A model generated the notes under the pieces. It saw only the letters and a program-made list of their open reading frames with translations, made no database searches and was not told the origin of the DNA. Positions 26,686-35,492 of a stretch of DNA of 64,000 nt are shown here, piece after piece. The position numbers were made by a program, and so were the translations under genes. Source of the stretch: Rubrobacteraceae bacterium (GTDB lineage Bacteria; Actinomycetota; Rubrobacteria; Rubrobacterales; Rubrobacteraceae). Position 1 is the stretch's first letter; every line of letters starts with the position of its first letter. The stretch spans positions 102,137 through 166,136 of the forward strand of contig JAUJNO010000008.1 in NCBI GenBank assembly GCA_030448125.1, written 5' to 3'.

Positions 26686-27303
26686 CTACGATGCTTTGCG
26701 AGCGGCGAGCCTCTCAACGACGCCCAACTTCGAGCGTTCGAGGCGTTCGACGATGAGACCTGTGTCCTCGACATGACGGAGGGGTTCGCGTAGCAGGTGG
26801 TCGTGATCGAGGAGTACGGCGAGCGGGTTGAGGACGTGCTGCAGCAGCCGCACGGGCAGAGCGGGGCTCCGGACGTGCTCCAGGAGGAGCAATCGCCCGC
26901 CGGGGCGCAAGACCCTCGCTGCTTCGACCACCGCCCGGCGGTCGTCGGGGATGGTGCAAAGCGCGAGCGTGGCGACCACCGTGTCGAAGGAGGCATCCGA
27001 AAACGGCAGGTTCTGAGCGTCGCCGACGCGCAGGTCGGCCTCGCGCCCCAGCTCCCCGGCCCGGCGGCGAGCGATGTCCAGCATCTTCGGGCTGAGTTCG
27101 ATGCCGGTGAGGCGAACGTCTTCGGTGTAGAAGGGGAGGTTGCGGCCGGTGCCGACCGCTATCTCCAGGACTTCCCCTCGTGCCCGCGAGCAGACCCACT
27201 CCCGGCCGATCCCGAAGAGCGCCTTCTCCGCCCAGGAGATGATCCGGTCGTAGCTCCCGGCGCTGCGGTCGTAGTGACGCCGAACGCGCTCCGTGGATCT
27301 CAT
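26686..27303 (-). CDS. class I SAM-dependent methyltransferase (UbiE-like)
   Basis: 205 residues. The order is H-Y-D-R-S-A-G-S-Y-D near residue 10, motif I V-L-E-I-A-V-G-T-G-R-N near 45, acidic loop I-E-L-S-P-K-M-L near 68, D-A-Q-N-L-P-F near 95, and V-L-R-P-G-G-R-L near 130. It resembles UbiE/MenG-like and phospholipid N-methyltransferases. It is convergent with the ABC operon and has no operon partner. The substrate is unknown, perhaps a lipid or quinone. Confidence 0.85.
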   Translation of the reverse strand: MRSTERVRRHYDRSAGSYDRIISWAEKALFGIGREWVCSRARGEVLEIAVGTGRNLPFYTEDVRLTGIELSPKMLDIARRRAGELGREADLRVGDAQNLPFSDASFDTVVATLALCTIPDDRRAVVEAARVLRPGGRLLLLEHVRSPALPVRLLQHVLNPLAVLLDHDHLLREPLRHVEDTGLIVERLERSKLGVVERLAARKAS

Positions 27304-27454
27304 CTGGCTGCTTCGCGGCGCAATCGGCTCTCAGCAAGTACAAGGACCATAGCAACCCTCCCAGCTTACCACCAGGCTCCCTTGGGTCTCGCCGTTTGAG
27401 TGCCGGCGCTGGTGCAGGCACGGTAGCAAAGCGCCCGGCTAAAAGAACTAACGG

Positions 27455-28504
27455 CTACAAAGTCACCGCGATGCGGATAGGGTTCTCTATCTTCTCGTGC
27501 AAGTACTTGAGGGCCGTGTTCACCTCGTCCAGGGGGAAGGTGTGAGTGATCGACTCTTCGAGGTTCAGCTTCCCCGCGGCGGCGAGGTTCACGAGCTGCT
27601 CGATGTTGTGCTTCGTGAAGCCGTAGGAGCCTAATAGGGAGATTCCGTCGCGCACGAAGACCGTCGGGGGGACGATGGTGATCGGGTCCGGCCCCAAGCC
27701 CGCGACCACGGCCCTGCCCCCCCTCCCCACCGACTCCACGCACTGCGAAATCGTCTCCCCACGCCCGACGAACTCCGCCGCCACGTCCACCCCCAAGCCC
27801 CCGGTCTCCTCCATAATAGCCTCCACCGGCGGCGTCTCCTCCGGATCTATAGTCAGGTCCGCACCCATCTGCGTAGCCCGTTCGCGCTGCCCTTCGCGGG
27901 GGTCCACGACGATGATCTTCTGAGCCCCGAGGAGGTGCGAGATCTGGACGGCGTGCAGCCCCAAGCCCCCAGCCCCGTAGATTGCCACGGTCTCTCCGGC
28001 CCTTAGAGCCGCCCGCTCGGATATCACCTGGAAGGGAGTGGCGACAGCGTCGGTGATGATCGCGCCGACCTCGAACGACACCTCTTCGGGGAGCCGGACC
28101 AGGTTCTTGGCCGGGGCCGCCATATACTCGGCCAGAGCTCCATTTTCCTGGATGCCCAGGAGCTTGCGCTTCAGACAAACGTTGGTGTGGCCGGTGATGC
28201 AGTTCCGGCACGAAGAACAGAAGAGCAACGGCGTCACGGAGACCCGGTCGCCCTCTTCCCAGTCTTCGACCCTCGCGCCCGTCGCCGCCACCACACCGCA
28301 GGGCTCGTGACCCAGGGTTATGGGTTTGAACGGGGTGGGCGTCACGCCCTCGAAGACGATATGCACGTCCGAGCCACAGAGACCCACGGCCTTTATCTGC
28401 ACGAGGACCTCGTCCTCCTGGATCTCGGGGACGGGTATTTCCTCCAATTGCAGCGGCTCGTTCACCTCGTGGAAACGGGCCGCGGTCATGCTCGTCGGCG
28501 TCAT
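27455..28504 (-). CDS. zinc-dependent medium-chain alcohol dehydrogenase
   Basis: 349 residues. The catalytic-zinc ligands lie in G-L-C-G-S-D-V-H near residue 42 and G-H-E-P near 66. The structural-zinc cluster is C-S-S-C-R-N-C, then C seven residues on (near 96-110). The NAD-binding loop is G-A-G-G-L-G near 180. The sequence is closest in style to threonine dehydrogenase and 6-hydroxycyclohexene-carboxyl-CoA dehydrogenase. It heads a run of minus-strand genes with an acetyltransferase and an enoyl-CoA hydratase upstream. The substrate is not clear; a hydroxyacyl or polyol alcohol is likely. Confidence 0.87.
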   Translation of the reverse strand: MTPTSMTAARFHEVNEPLQLEEIPVPEIQEDEVLVQIKAVGLCGSDVHIVFEGVTPTPFKPITLGHEPCGVVAATGARVEDWEEGDRVSVTPLLFCSSCRNCITGHTNVCLKRKLLGIQENGALAEYMAAPAKNLVRLPEEVSFEVGAIITDAVATPFQVISERAALRAGETVAIYGAGGLGLHAVQISHLLGAQKIIVVDPREGQRERATQMGADLTIDPEETPPVEAIMEETGGLGVDVAAEFVGRGETISQCVESVGRGGRAVVAGLGPDPITIVPPTVFVRDGISLLGSYGFTKHNIEQLVNLAAAGKLNLEESITHTFPLDEVNTALKYLHEKIENPIRIAVTL

Positions 28505-28517
28505 CTTTCTTCTCCTT

Positions 28518-29012
28518 TCAAGCTTTGTCTAATCTCAGGCCGAGTACGACGAGGTCCCGCTCGATGCCGACCAGCTCCGCCACCTTCGGAAAGTGCGCCC
28601 AGCACTCGAAGCCGAAGCCCTCGAAGAGCCGGAGGCTCGGCTCGTTGTGGGCGAAGGCGCCCGCGGTCAGGGTCTTGAAGCCGAGAGCCGGAGCGCGGTG
28701 TACGGCCTCCGCGACCATCCGCTTCCCGATGCCCTTCCGGCGGTGGTTCTCGGAGACGTAGACGCCGATCTCGGCAGTGACGTCGTAGGCTGGTCGCCCG
28801 TCGTAGAACGGGCTCAGCCAGCCGGCGATCTGTCCTCCGCCTTCCGCCACCCAGATAGGATATCTCCTCGGGTCGTGCTCGTGGAACCACGCCAGACGGC
28901 TCTCCATGGAGACCGGCTCGGTGTCGGCGGTGACCATGCGGGTGGGGACGGTGGAGTTGTAGATCTCCACGATCTCCGGAAGGTCGGTCAGGGTGGCGTC
29001 GCGCAACTTCAC
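28518..29012 (-). CDS. GNAT N-acetyltransferase, phosphinothricin-acetyltransferase-like
   Basis: 164 residues from GTG 29012. The GNAT fold is visible: substrate segment I-V-E-I-Y-N-S-T-V near residue 15, acetyl-CoA motif E-N-H-R-R-K-G-I-G-K-R-M (the Q/R-x-x-G-x-G/A pattern) near 95, and N-E-P-S-L-R-L-F-E near 128. The layout is that of phosphinothricin/methionine-sulfone acetyltransferases, which detoxify amino-acid analogues. It lies 13 bp upstream of the alcohol dehydrogenase and 25 bp downstream of the enoyl-CoA hydratase. Confidence 0.82.
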   Translation of the reverse strand: MKLRDATLTDLPEIVEIYNSTVPTRMVTADTEPVSMESRLAWFHEHDPRRYPIWVAEGGGQIAGWLSPFYDGRPAYDVTAEIGVYVSENHRRKGIGKRMVAEAVHRAPALGFKTLTAGAFAHNEPSLRLFEGFGFECWAHFPKVAELVGIERDLVVLGLRLDKA

Positions 29013-29037
29013 GACTCCACGGAACCTCTCTCCCCCT

Positions 29038-29829
29038 CTACCGGCCGGTAAAGGTGGGATCCCGCTTCTCGAAGAACGCGGTGATGCCCTCCTTGTGGTC
29101 CTGCGTGTAACCGCAAAGAGTCTGTTCCACGGCCTCGGCTTCGAGGGCGGCGGCGAGGTCGTTCTCGAAGCTCTTGTGCAGGGTCTGCTTGATCCTACCC
29201 AACGCCTGCGTCGGGAGCCCGGCGAGACGCCCCGCGAGCGCCGAGGCCTCTTCTTCGAGCTTCTCGTCGGGGAAGACCTCGTTGACGAGCCCGACACGGT
29301 GAGCCTCCTGCGCGTCCAGCACCTCACCGAGCATGCTCATCCGCATGGCCCGGCCCAGGCCCACGACCCTGGGCAGAAAGAACGTGACCCCGGCATCCGG
29401 GATGAGGCCGATCTTTATGAACGCCACCGAGAACTTCGCGCTCTCGGCCGCGAGGCGAAGGTCGCTGGCGAGGGCGAGCCCCAGGCCCGCCCCGTAGACC
29501 GGGCCGTGCAGCGCCGCGACTATCGGCTTCTCTATGCCGACCATCCGCGTTATTAGGCGACTGTAGGTTTTTCGGAGGTACTCCCCGAGGTCGGGGCCGT
29601 CCGGGTCGTCGTCGCCCTCGACCACCTCGGCCAGGTCCGCACCGGCCGAGAACCCCTTGCCTTCGCCGCGCAGTACGATGCACCGCGTCTCGTCGTCCGT
29701 GGCGGCTTCGTTCAGGGCGTCGAGGATCTCCTCGTGCAGCTGCATGTTAAAGGCGTTCAGCACCTTGGGGCGGTTCAGGGCTACGGTCGCCACCCCACCG
29801 TCTTTCTCCAAGAGGACGGTCTCGTACAA
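29038..29829 (-). CDS. enoyl-CoA hydratase/isomerase family protein
   Basis: 263 residues. Crotonase hallmarks: A-L-N-R-P-K-V-L-N-A-F near residue 17, oxyanion-hole segment G-K-G-F-S-A-G-A-D-L near 57, and G-P-V-Y-G-A-G-L-G-L-A-L-A-S-D near 107. The usual catalytic Glu position in the third region reads K-I-G-L-I-P-D-A-G, which lacks the first Glu of bifunctional hydratases and is closer to PaaG/PaaB-like 1,2-epoxyphenylacetyl-CoA isomerases or delta-isomerases. It probably hydrates or isomerises enoyl-CoA in beta-oxidation or aromatic degradation. Confidence 0.88.
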   Translation of the reverse strand: MYETVLLEKDGGVATVALNRPKVLNAFNMQLHEEILDALNEAATDDETRCIVLRGEGKGFSAGADLAEVVEGDDDPDGPDLGEYLRKTYSRLITRMVGIEKPIVAALHGPVYGAGLGLALASDLRLAAESAKFSVAFIKIGLIPDAGVTFFLPRVVGLGRAMRMSMLGEVLDAQEAHRVGLVNEVFPDEKLEEEASALAGRLAGLPTQALGRIKQTLHKSFENDLAAALEAEAVEQTLCGYTQDHKEGITAFFEKRDPTFTGR

Positions 29830-29855
29830 GTCCGCGTCTCCTTACTAACAATAAG

Positions 29856-29881
29856 ATGCCCCCACGCGGGCGGTGCGGGGG
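29856..29881 (-). terminator. hairpin terminator of the ketone-body operon
   Basis: On the minus strand a GATGCCCCC stem pairs with GGGGGCATC and is followed by TTATTG. It lies about 25 bp after the MFS stop codon and separates the transporter operon from the enoyl-CoA hydratase. Confidence 0.6.
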
Positions 29882-29906
29882 CATCATCCTTACAGTAAAA
29901 CCTCGT

Positions 29907-31301
29907 TCAGCTGGTTGCCGTCGTACCCTGCCTCCCTGCGGCGGCCCCTTCCTCTTCCGCGACGTCCTCGGCCATCTCGTCCTCGTAAGTCTCCGTGACC
30001 ATGTACACGCAGAAGAAGGTGAGGGCGGCCATAGCGAACATGTAGAGGGAGACCGAGACCGAGGTGCCCGTCCAGTCCAGCAAGGAGACCATGATGATCG
30101 GCGCGAGCCCACCCGCGAAGACCGCCGCGAGTTGATAGCCTAAAGAGGCCCCGGAATACCGCACCTTCCGACTAAACATCTCCGAGAAGAGCGCCGCCTG
30201 TGGTCCGTACATCATGCTCAAGAACATTTGCCCGATGACGAGCGCTACGGCGATCAGTACGAAACTAGCCGTATCCACGAGCCAGAACATAGGGAAGGCC
30301 CACAGCCCCAGCAGTACGGCTCCCGCCAAGTAAACGGGACGCCGCCCCATGCGATCGGAGAGCAGAGAGAAGGCCGGCAAGAAGAAGATCTGGAAGATAC
30401 TGGAGATCAAGACGGCAGTCAGCATACTGCTTCTTGTGAGACCAAGATCTCTCGTACCGTAGTCCAGGATACCGGTAATCATGATGTAGAAAGAGCCGTT
30501 GACGACGAAGAACGCCCCTGCAGCGAGCAGTATCTGCTTGGGATGCTCTCGGATCACCTCCAACATGGGAGAGCGCTCCGGTTGTTCATCGCCCTCCGCC
30601 TCTTGCCTCTCCTGCGCCATCTGCTCCAGCCGCCTGAACGCCGGTGTGTCTTCGAGCTTGAGTTGTATGTACATCGCCAGACCGATGAGGATGATGCTCG
30701 CCAGGAACGGGATGCGCCAACCCCAGGTGTTAAACGCATCCGCAGACATGGCCGCCGCAAGCACGAGGAAAGACACGTTCCCGAGCACGACCCCGATTGG
30801 GACGCCCAGCTGGGCGAAGCTGCCGTAGAAGCCCCGCTTGCTTGGGGGAGCGTACTCCGTCGCTAGAAGAACCACACCACCCCACTGCCCGCCTACGGCG
30901 AGACCCTGACAGATGCGCAACACAAACAGCGCTACCGCAGCCCAGATACCGATGCTAGCGTAGGTCGGCAGAAGACCTATAAGCGTCGTCGCTACGCCCA
31001 TCAGTAACAGCGCAATTACCAGAGTTCTCTTGCGACCGAGCCTATCTCCAAAGTGGCCGAAAATCACGCCGCCCACTGGACGGGCAAAGAAGCCAACAGC
31101 CGCCGTGCTGAACGAGGCCAGCACCCCGGCTACCGGGTCGATGTCCGCCGGGAAGAATATAGCGGGGAAGACTAGAGCCGCCGCAGTAAGGTAGATAAAG
31201 AAATCGTACCACTCGATGGAACTGGCCGCGCAAGCTGCTATCAGTACCTTCCTTACAGTGGAAGGACTTACCGCCTCCGCACTAGAACTAGAATTAGCCA
31301 T
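29907..31301 (-). CDS. MFS transporter, metabolite:H+ symporter (MHS) family
   Basis: 464 residues, ATG 31301 with AAAGGGG about 12 bp upstream. Twelve transmembrane segments are expected. The MHS signatures are S-S-I-E-W-Y-D-F-F near residue 28, R-P-V-G-G-V-I-F-G-H-F-G-D-R-L-G-R near 75, and Q-G-L-A-V-G-G-Q-W-G-G near 135. MHS carriers import organic acids and osmolytes with protons. It is downstream of acetoacetyl-CoA synthetase and 3-hydroxybutyrate dehydrogenase, so 3-hydroxybutyrate or acetoacetate is the likely substrate (inference). Confidence 0.9.
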   Translation of the reverse strand: MANSSSSAEAVSPSTVRKVLIAACAASSIEWYDFFIYLTAAALVFPAIFFPADIDPVAGVLASFSTAAVGFFARPVGGVIFGHFGDRLGRKRTLVIALLLMGVATTLIGLLPTYASIGIWAAVALFVLRICQGLAVGGQWGGVVLLATEYAPPSKRGFYGSFAQLGVPIGVVLGNVSFLVLAAAMSADAFNTWGWRIPFLASIILIGLAMYIQLKLEDTPAFRRLEQMAQERQEAEGDEQPERSPMLEVIREHPKQILLAAGAFFVVNGSFYIMITGILDYGTRDLGLTRSSMLTAVLISSIFQIFFLPAFSLLSDRMGRRPVYLAGAVLLGLWAFPMFWLVDTASFVLIAVALVIGQMFLSMMYGPQAALFSEMFSRKVRYSGASLGYQLAAVFAGGLAPIIMVSLLDWTGTSVSVSLYMFAMAALTFFCVYMVTETYEDEMAEDVAEEEGAAAGRQGTTATS

Positions 31302-31419
31302 ACTGTCTACCAACCCCTTTCTACTTACGGATCGAACCCGTAAGCATGCTCCTCCGACGATCCCTAAACGCTACCCGTTGAGTTCTCCTATAGAGGTCCC
31401 TTCCCTCGGTACCGTGCGT

Positions 31420-31442
31420 TGCACAGCCTAATCGACTGTGCA
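31420..31442. promoter_or_regulatory. inverted repeat TGCACAG-N9-CTGTGCA
   Basis: Perfect 7-bp arms lie between the acetoacetyl-CoA synthetase stop and the MFS start. It could be an operator for the transporter gene or a weak terminator; no T tract follows on the minus strand. Confidence 0.35.
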
Positions 31443-31472
31443 TTTAGAGTCAATCGTTACTTCGAGCCTGTT

Positions 31473-33461
31473 CTAGCCTCCGTACCTCCCGGCGAGCTCG
31501 GCGAAGTCGTCGAGGGACTCGGGGTTGCTCAGGGAGTCCCTGCTGGCCGCTTCCTCGGGCGACTTGCCCGAGAGGATCTTCTTTACGGGCACTTCGAGCT
31601 TCTTGCCGTTCAGGGTGCGCGGCACGTCGTGGACGGCCAGGATCTCGTTGGGCACGTGCCGCGGCGAGGCATTCTCGTGGATGCTCTTCTTGATCCTGTC
31701 TGTAAGATCTTCGTCGAGATCTACGCCTTCCGTGAGGACCACGAAGAGCGGCATTATCGCGCTGCCATCCTGCTTCTGTATATCGACAACAAGGCTATCC
31801 TGTACCTCCTCGACCTTATCGACGGCCCGGTAGATCTCGGCGGTCCCCATCCGGACACCGCCGCGGTTTATCGTCGAGTCGCTCCTGCCGTAGATGACGC
31901 AGCTCCCGTCGGGCTTCACCTTGATCCAATCCCCGTGCCGCCACACGCCCGGATATACGTCGAAATAACTCTCCCGATAACGCTCCCCGTCAGGGTCGTT
32001 CCACAAATACAACGGCATCGAGGGCATCGGCTCGGTGATGACCAACTCCCCGACCTCGTCGATGAGGGAGTTGCCCTCTTCGTCGTAAGCCTCGACCTTT
32101 GCGCCCAGAGAGCGGCACTGCAGCTCGCCGGAGCGGACGGGTAGGAGGGGACATCCGCCCACAAACGCCGTACACAGGTCGGTGCCGCCGCTCGTCGAGA
32201 AGAGCCACACGTCATCTTTCACGCTCTCGTAGACCCAATCGAAGCCTTCCGGTGGTAGCGGCGAACCGGTCGAGCCTATGCTCTCGAGCGCGGAGAGGTC
32301 GAAGTCTCTCTTAGGCTCGATGCCGGCCTTCATGCAGGAGGTCAGATAGCCCGCGCTCGTCCCGAAGCAGGTCATGCCGGTCTCCCCGGCGAACTCCCAG
32401 AGGACGTTCATGTCCGGATAGCCAGGGTTGCCGTCGTACGTGAGAACAGTCGAGCCGGCGAGCAGGCCGCTTACGACCACGTTCCACATCATCCAGCCCG
32501 TCGTGGTGAACCAGAAGAACCTGTCATCGGGCGAGAGGTTTATGTGCAGGTGGATCTTCTTGAGATGCTCCAGCAAGATGCCGCCGTGCCCCTGCACTAT
32601 CGCCTTGGGGAGCCCCGTGGTCCCGGAGGAGTACAGCACCCACAACGGGTGGTCGAACGGCACCTGCTCGAACTGGAGATCCGCCCCCTCGTTGCCGGAG
32701 AGTAGCTCGTCCCAGAGGACCACGTTCTCGAGATCTTCCGTCTCCGGTTCCTCTTTGAGGTACGGCAGGACGACGGTCTTTTCGAGTGTGGGGATTTCCT
32801 CCTGAAGCCGCGCCACGACCTCGATGCGGTCGTGGTTCTTGCCGCCGTAGCGGTAGCCGTCTACGGCGAAGAGCACCTTCGGCTCTATCTGCGCGAAACG
32901 GTCCACCACGCTCCCCACCCCAAAGTCCGGCGAGCAACTAGACCACACGGCTCCCAGAGACGCGCAGGCGAGAAAAGCCACGACAGCCTCCGGCACGTTC
33001 GGCACGTAGGCCACGACCCGGTCCCCGCGTTCGACGCCCAAACCTTTCAGACCGGCGGCCAGGGCGCCGACCTGCTCCCGCAGCTCCCGCCAGGTCACCT
33101 CAGAGAGCGGCCGGAGCTCCGACTGCTGCATCACCGCCGGCTCGTCGAGGCGGTCGTCGGCGTTGCGGAAGACGTGCTCGGCGTAGTTGAGTTCGGCCCC
33201 CTCGAACCACTTCGTTCCGGGCATCTCGTGGCTTCCGAGCACCCTCCCGTGCGGCCTGGAAGCCTGCACGTCGAAGTATTCCCAGATGCTGGTCCAGAAC
33301 TCTTCGAGCTCGGTTACGGACCACTCCCACAGCTCCCCGTAGTCTTCGAAGGAGAGGCCCTTCTCGCGCTCCAACCACTCCATGTATCGGGAGATGTTCG
33401 CGTTCTCTTTGAACTCTTCGGAGGGCTCCCAGAGGGGAGTCCCTTCGGCTGCCTCGGTCAT
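31473..33461 (-). CDS. acetoacetyl-CoA synthetase
   Basis: 662 residues, the normal length of AacS. It activates acetoacetate with ATP to acetoacetyl-CoA. The family-specific N-terminal part has F-W-T-S-I-W-E-Y-F near residue 55; the AMP-binding motif is L-Y-S-S-G-T-T-G-L-P-K near 280; T-T-T-G-W-M-M-W-N near 320 and the hinge Y-G-R-S-D-S-T-I-N-R-G-G near 535 are typical of AacS. The C-terminal acetylatable lysine is in L-N-G-K-K-L-E. It follows 3-hydroxybutyrate dehydrogenase by 40 bp, giving the route 3-hydroxybutyrate to acetoacetate to acetoacetyl-CoA. Confidence 0.95.
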   Translation of the reverse strand: MTEAAEGTPLWEPSEEFKENANISRYMEWLEREKGLSFEDYGELWEWSVTELEEFWTSIWEYFDVQASRPHGRVLGSHEMPGTKWFEGAELNYAEHVFRNADDRLDEPAVMQQSELRPLSEVTWRELREQVGALAAGLKGLGVERGDRVVAYVPNVPEAVVAFLACASLGAVWSSCSPDFGVGSVVDRFAQIEPKVLFAVDGYRYGGKNHDRIEVVARLQEEIPTLEKTVVLPYLKEEPETEDLENVVLWDELLSGNEGADLQFEQVPFDHPLWVLYSSGTTGLPKAIVQGHGGILLEHLKKIHLHINLSPDDRFFWFTTTGWMMWNVVVSGLLAGSTVLTYDGNPGYPDMNVLWEFAGETGMTCFGTSAGYLTSCMKAGIEPKRDFDLSALESIGSTGSPLPPEGFDWVYESVKDDVWLFSTSGGTDLCTAFVGGCPLLPVRSGELQCRSLGAKVEAYDEEGNSLIDEVGELVITEPMPSMPLYLWNDPDGERYRESYFDVYPGVWRHGDWIKVKPDGSCVIYGRSDSTINRGGVRMGTAEIYRAVDKVEEVQDSLVVDIQKQDGSAIMPLFVVLTEGVDLDEDLTDRIKKSIHENASPRHVPNEILAVHDVPRTLNGKKLEVPVKKILSGKSPEEAASRDSLSNPESLDDFAELAGRYGG

Positions 33462-33501
33462 CTGAACTTCCCTTCTCTCTCGTTTTGCCGGTGTTGTTTG
33501 T

Positions 33502-34237
33502 TCACCACGTGGCCGTCGCGCCGCCGTCCATGATCAGGGACGCCCCGTTGATAAACGACGCCTCCGGGGCGCAGAGGAACACGGTCACCTCAGCCACCTC
33601 CTCGGGCTCGATGAGGCGTTTTATCGCCGGTCCCGTGAGCATCACCTTCTCTATGACCTCATCCTCCGGTATCCCCCGGGTCCTGGCCTGGTCGGCGACC
33701 TGACCTTCCACGAGCGGCGTCCTGACGTAGGCCGGGCAGATGGTGTTCGACGTCACGCCGCGCGGGCCTCCCTCCAGAGCCATGACCTTCGAGAGACCCT
33801 CCTGGCCGTGTACGGAGGAGATGTTGATCACTCGCCCCCACCCCTTCTCGTACATGCCCGGCAACGCCGCCCGCACGATCCGGAAGGGCGCCTCCAACAT
33901 GATCCGCAGTATCATGGAGAAGCGTTCGGGCGGGAAATCTTCCACGGCGGCCACGTGCTGCAGGCCCGCGTTGTTCACGACGTCCGCCTCCACCTTCAGG
34001 CCGTCGAGCATCTCGTAGTCTGAGAGATCCGCCTGGATCGCCTCACCCCCGATCTCATCGGCGACCTCCTTTGCGGCATCGCCGTTCAGGTCGAGCACGG
34101 TGACCGTGGCCCCGCCCGGGCCAGCCTCCCAGCGCACGCGCGTCCAATACCGCTCGCCGCCCCGGTGACCGGGCGCTACGCCCGGTCAGGTCCAACCGGA
34201 CGGCCGAGGTTCCCGGGGCTACGGAGAATTCACCCAT
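33502..34237 (-). pseudogene. 3-hydroxybutyrate dehydrogenase (SDR) with two frameshifts and a lost catalytic segment
   Basis: Start ATG 34237 gives a normal N-terminus. Frameshifts at about 34180 and 34125 (one G missing in a G run) restore T-G-A-A-S-G-I-G-R-A and G-A-T-V-T-V-L-D-L-N. N-N-A-G-L-Q-H-V and I-N-I-S-S-V-H-G-Q follow. Then the protein passes directly to E-G-L-S-K-V-M-A-L-E-G-G and I-C-P-A-Y-V-R-T-P-L-V. The roughly 18 residues that carry the Y-x-x-x-K catalytic pair in this family are absent, an in-frame deletion at about 33805. As read the enzyme would be inactive. It is first in the operon with acetoacetyl-CoA synthetase and the MHS transporter. Confidence 0.8.
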
Positions 34238-34371
34238 TGTCCTCTCCCCATTCGAAAAGTTGCTGCTTCCTACTCTGGGACCTTTCCCCCGATCCGGCCC
34301 CTAAAAACCAGTATAAGCGAAGCTTCCGGTCGGTGACAGTTCGCCACGAGCACAGTGCCCGCTAAGCATCT

Positions 34372-34680
34372 CTAGCCAGCTCTGAGCGCGCCGCGCACGT
34401 GAACGCCATAGAACGGAGGCTGCAGCGGCCCGTTCTCGAACTTTTCTCGTCCGAAGGGGTCGGACTCTTTGTCCATGATGGAGCGGTTGGTCTCTTCGAT
34501 GGTCTCCCAGAGCGCCGGCGGGCAGCCCGAAGGCCGCGGCAAGATCTTTCAGGGTCCCGGAGCACAACACCTTGCCGGCTTCTATGACCTCGCTGAAGCG
34601 GGTACCGCGCGAGGCTTCGTCGACGATGTCGTGCGGCTGGCACGGGTCGATCCGGGAGCGTGCCCACCGGCCGGGACGAC
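34372..34680 (-). pseudogene. C-terminal fragment of a flavoprotein dehydrogenase (fumarate reductase/tricarballylate dehydrogenase type)
   Basis: With one frameshift the minus strand reads V-I-E-A-G-K-V, G-T-L-K-D-L-A-A-A-F-G-L, W-E-T-I-E-E-T-N-R-S-I, D-P-F-G-R-E-K-F and P-P-F-Y-G-V-H-V, stopping at TAG 34372. This order (substrate-cap helix, D-x-F-G-R, then P-F-Y-A-V) is that of FAD-dependent fumarate reductase and 3-ketosteroid dehydrogenase-like proteins. The FAD-binding half and the final G-G-L/G-E-x-x-G-x-x-H part are absent, so it is a relic. Confidence 0.5.
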
Positions 34681-34688
34681 CGGCGACG

Positions 34689-35294
34689 TCAGCCTCTCTT
34701 CAAAGCCTCCTCGACGAAGTGAAGCCGGTCGTTGCCCCAGAACATCTCGTCCCCGACGAAGAATGTCGGCGCTCCGAACACGCCTCGTTGGAGGGCCTCG
34801 GCGGTCGCGCTCTTCAGAGCTTCCTTGGCCTCAGCGGTTGTGGCGACCTCCAGGACTTCCTCGGGGTCCCTCCCGATCCTGCGCGCCACTTCCCTCAAGG
34901 GCTCGTCCTCGTTAGCCTCCTCGAAGCCCTCCGGCGCACCGCCCTCTTCCCAGTAGAAGCCAAACGCCTCGCGGGTGAGCGGTTCGAGATCCTCATCCCC
35001 CTCCAGCGCTACCGCCGCCCGCATCGTCTTCAGCGTGCGGAAGGGGAAGGGGTCGGGGAACTTCATCGGCAGCCCGTAGTGCTCGGCCCAGCGGTGGATG
35101 TCCCGGATCTGGTAGCGTCCCTTGCTCTTTATCTCTATCGGGGCTTGCAACCCGACCGCCTTATGCACCGCCCCGAGCAACATCGGCCGCAACACGAGCT
35201 CCGCCCCGTGCTCCTCGCACATATCTCGCACCCGCCCATACGCCAGATAGGAGTACGGGCTCACCAGGTCGTAGAAGAACTCCACCCTCGCCAT
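34689..35294 (-). CDS. 2-hydroxychromene-2-carboxylate isomerase / DsbA-family thiol isomerase
   Basis: 201 residues from ATG 35294. The thioredoxin-fold start is V-E-F-F-Y-D-L-V-S-P-Y-S-Y-L-A, with Ser where DsbA has Cys, as in kappa-class GST/HCCA isomerases. The insert helical domain is followed by G-V-F-G-A-P-T-F-F-V near residue 175 (cis-Pro loop) and M-F-W-G-N-D-R-L. The family isomerises 2-hydroxychromene-2-carboxylate in naphthalene degradation, but many members act on unknown glutathione- or thiol-linked substrates. No aromatic-degradation operon is adjacent. Confidence 0.85.
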   Translation of the reverse strand: MARVEFFYDLVSPYSYLAYGRVRDMCEEHGAELVLRPMLLGAVHKAVGLQAPIEIKSKGRYQIRDIHRWAEHYGLPMKFPDPFPFRTLKTMRAAVALEGDEDLEPLTREAFGFYWEEGGAPEGFEEANEDEPLREVARRIGRDPEEVLEVATTAEAKEALKSATAEALQRGVFGAPTFFVGDEMFWGNDRLHFVEEALKRG

Positions 35295-35405
35295 GCCAAA
35301 CCATCCTTCCGAACCGCTATCCCTCGCATGTAAGGTACTACGAACGTGGCCGTGCTGCCTCCCAACCAAACCGAAAAGAAAAATCTACAAAACTGGTGAA
35401 AAAAC

Positions 35406-35434
35406 TTGACAATACCCGGCCCTTCACATACAGT
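35406..35434 (+). promoter_or_regulatory. sigma-70-type promoter of the TauE-like gene
   Basis: TTGACA, a 17-bp spacer and TACAGT, one of the best consensus promoters in the window, ending 58 bp before ATG 35493. It is followed directly by a palindromic operator that would cover the transcription start. Confidence 0.75.
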
Positions 35435-35440
35435 CCCCGC

Positions 35441-35463
35441 TTGTCTATAAAGCGAATAGACAA
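35441..35463. promoter_or_regulatory. palindromic operator TTGTCTAT-N7-ATAGACAA
   Basis: Perfect 8-bp arms with a 7-bp spacer, starting 6 bp after the -10 box of the TauE-like gene. The same half-site (GTAGACAA) with the same spacer and the same flanking AGA occurs 10 bp after the -10 box of the sulfatase-like gene at 36650. The position over the start site suggests a repressor. Confidence 0.65.
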
Positions 35464-35492
35464 AGAAGCCAATAGAAAGGATCGATATTAGG

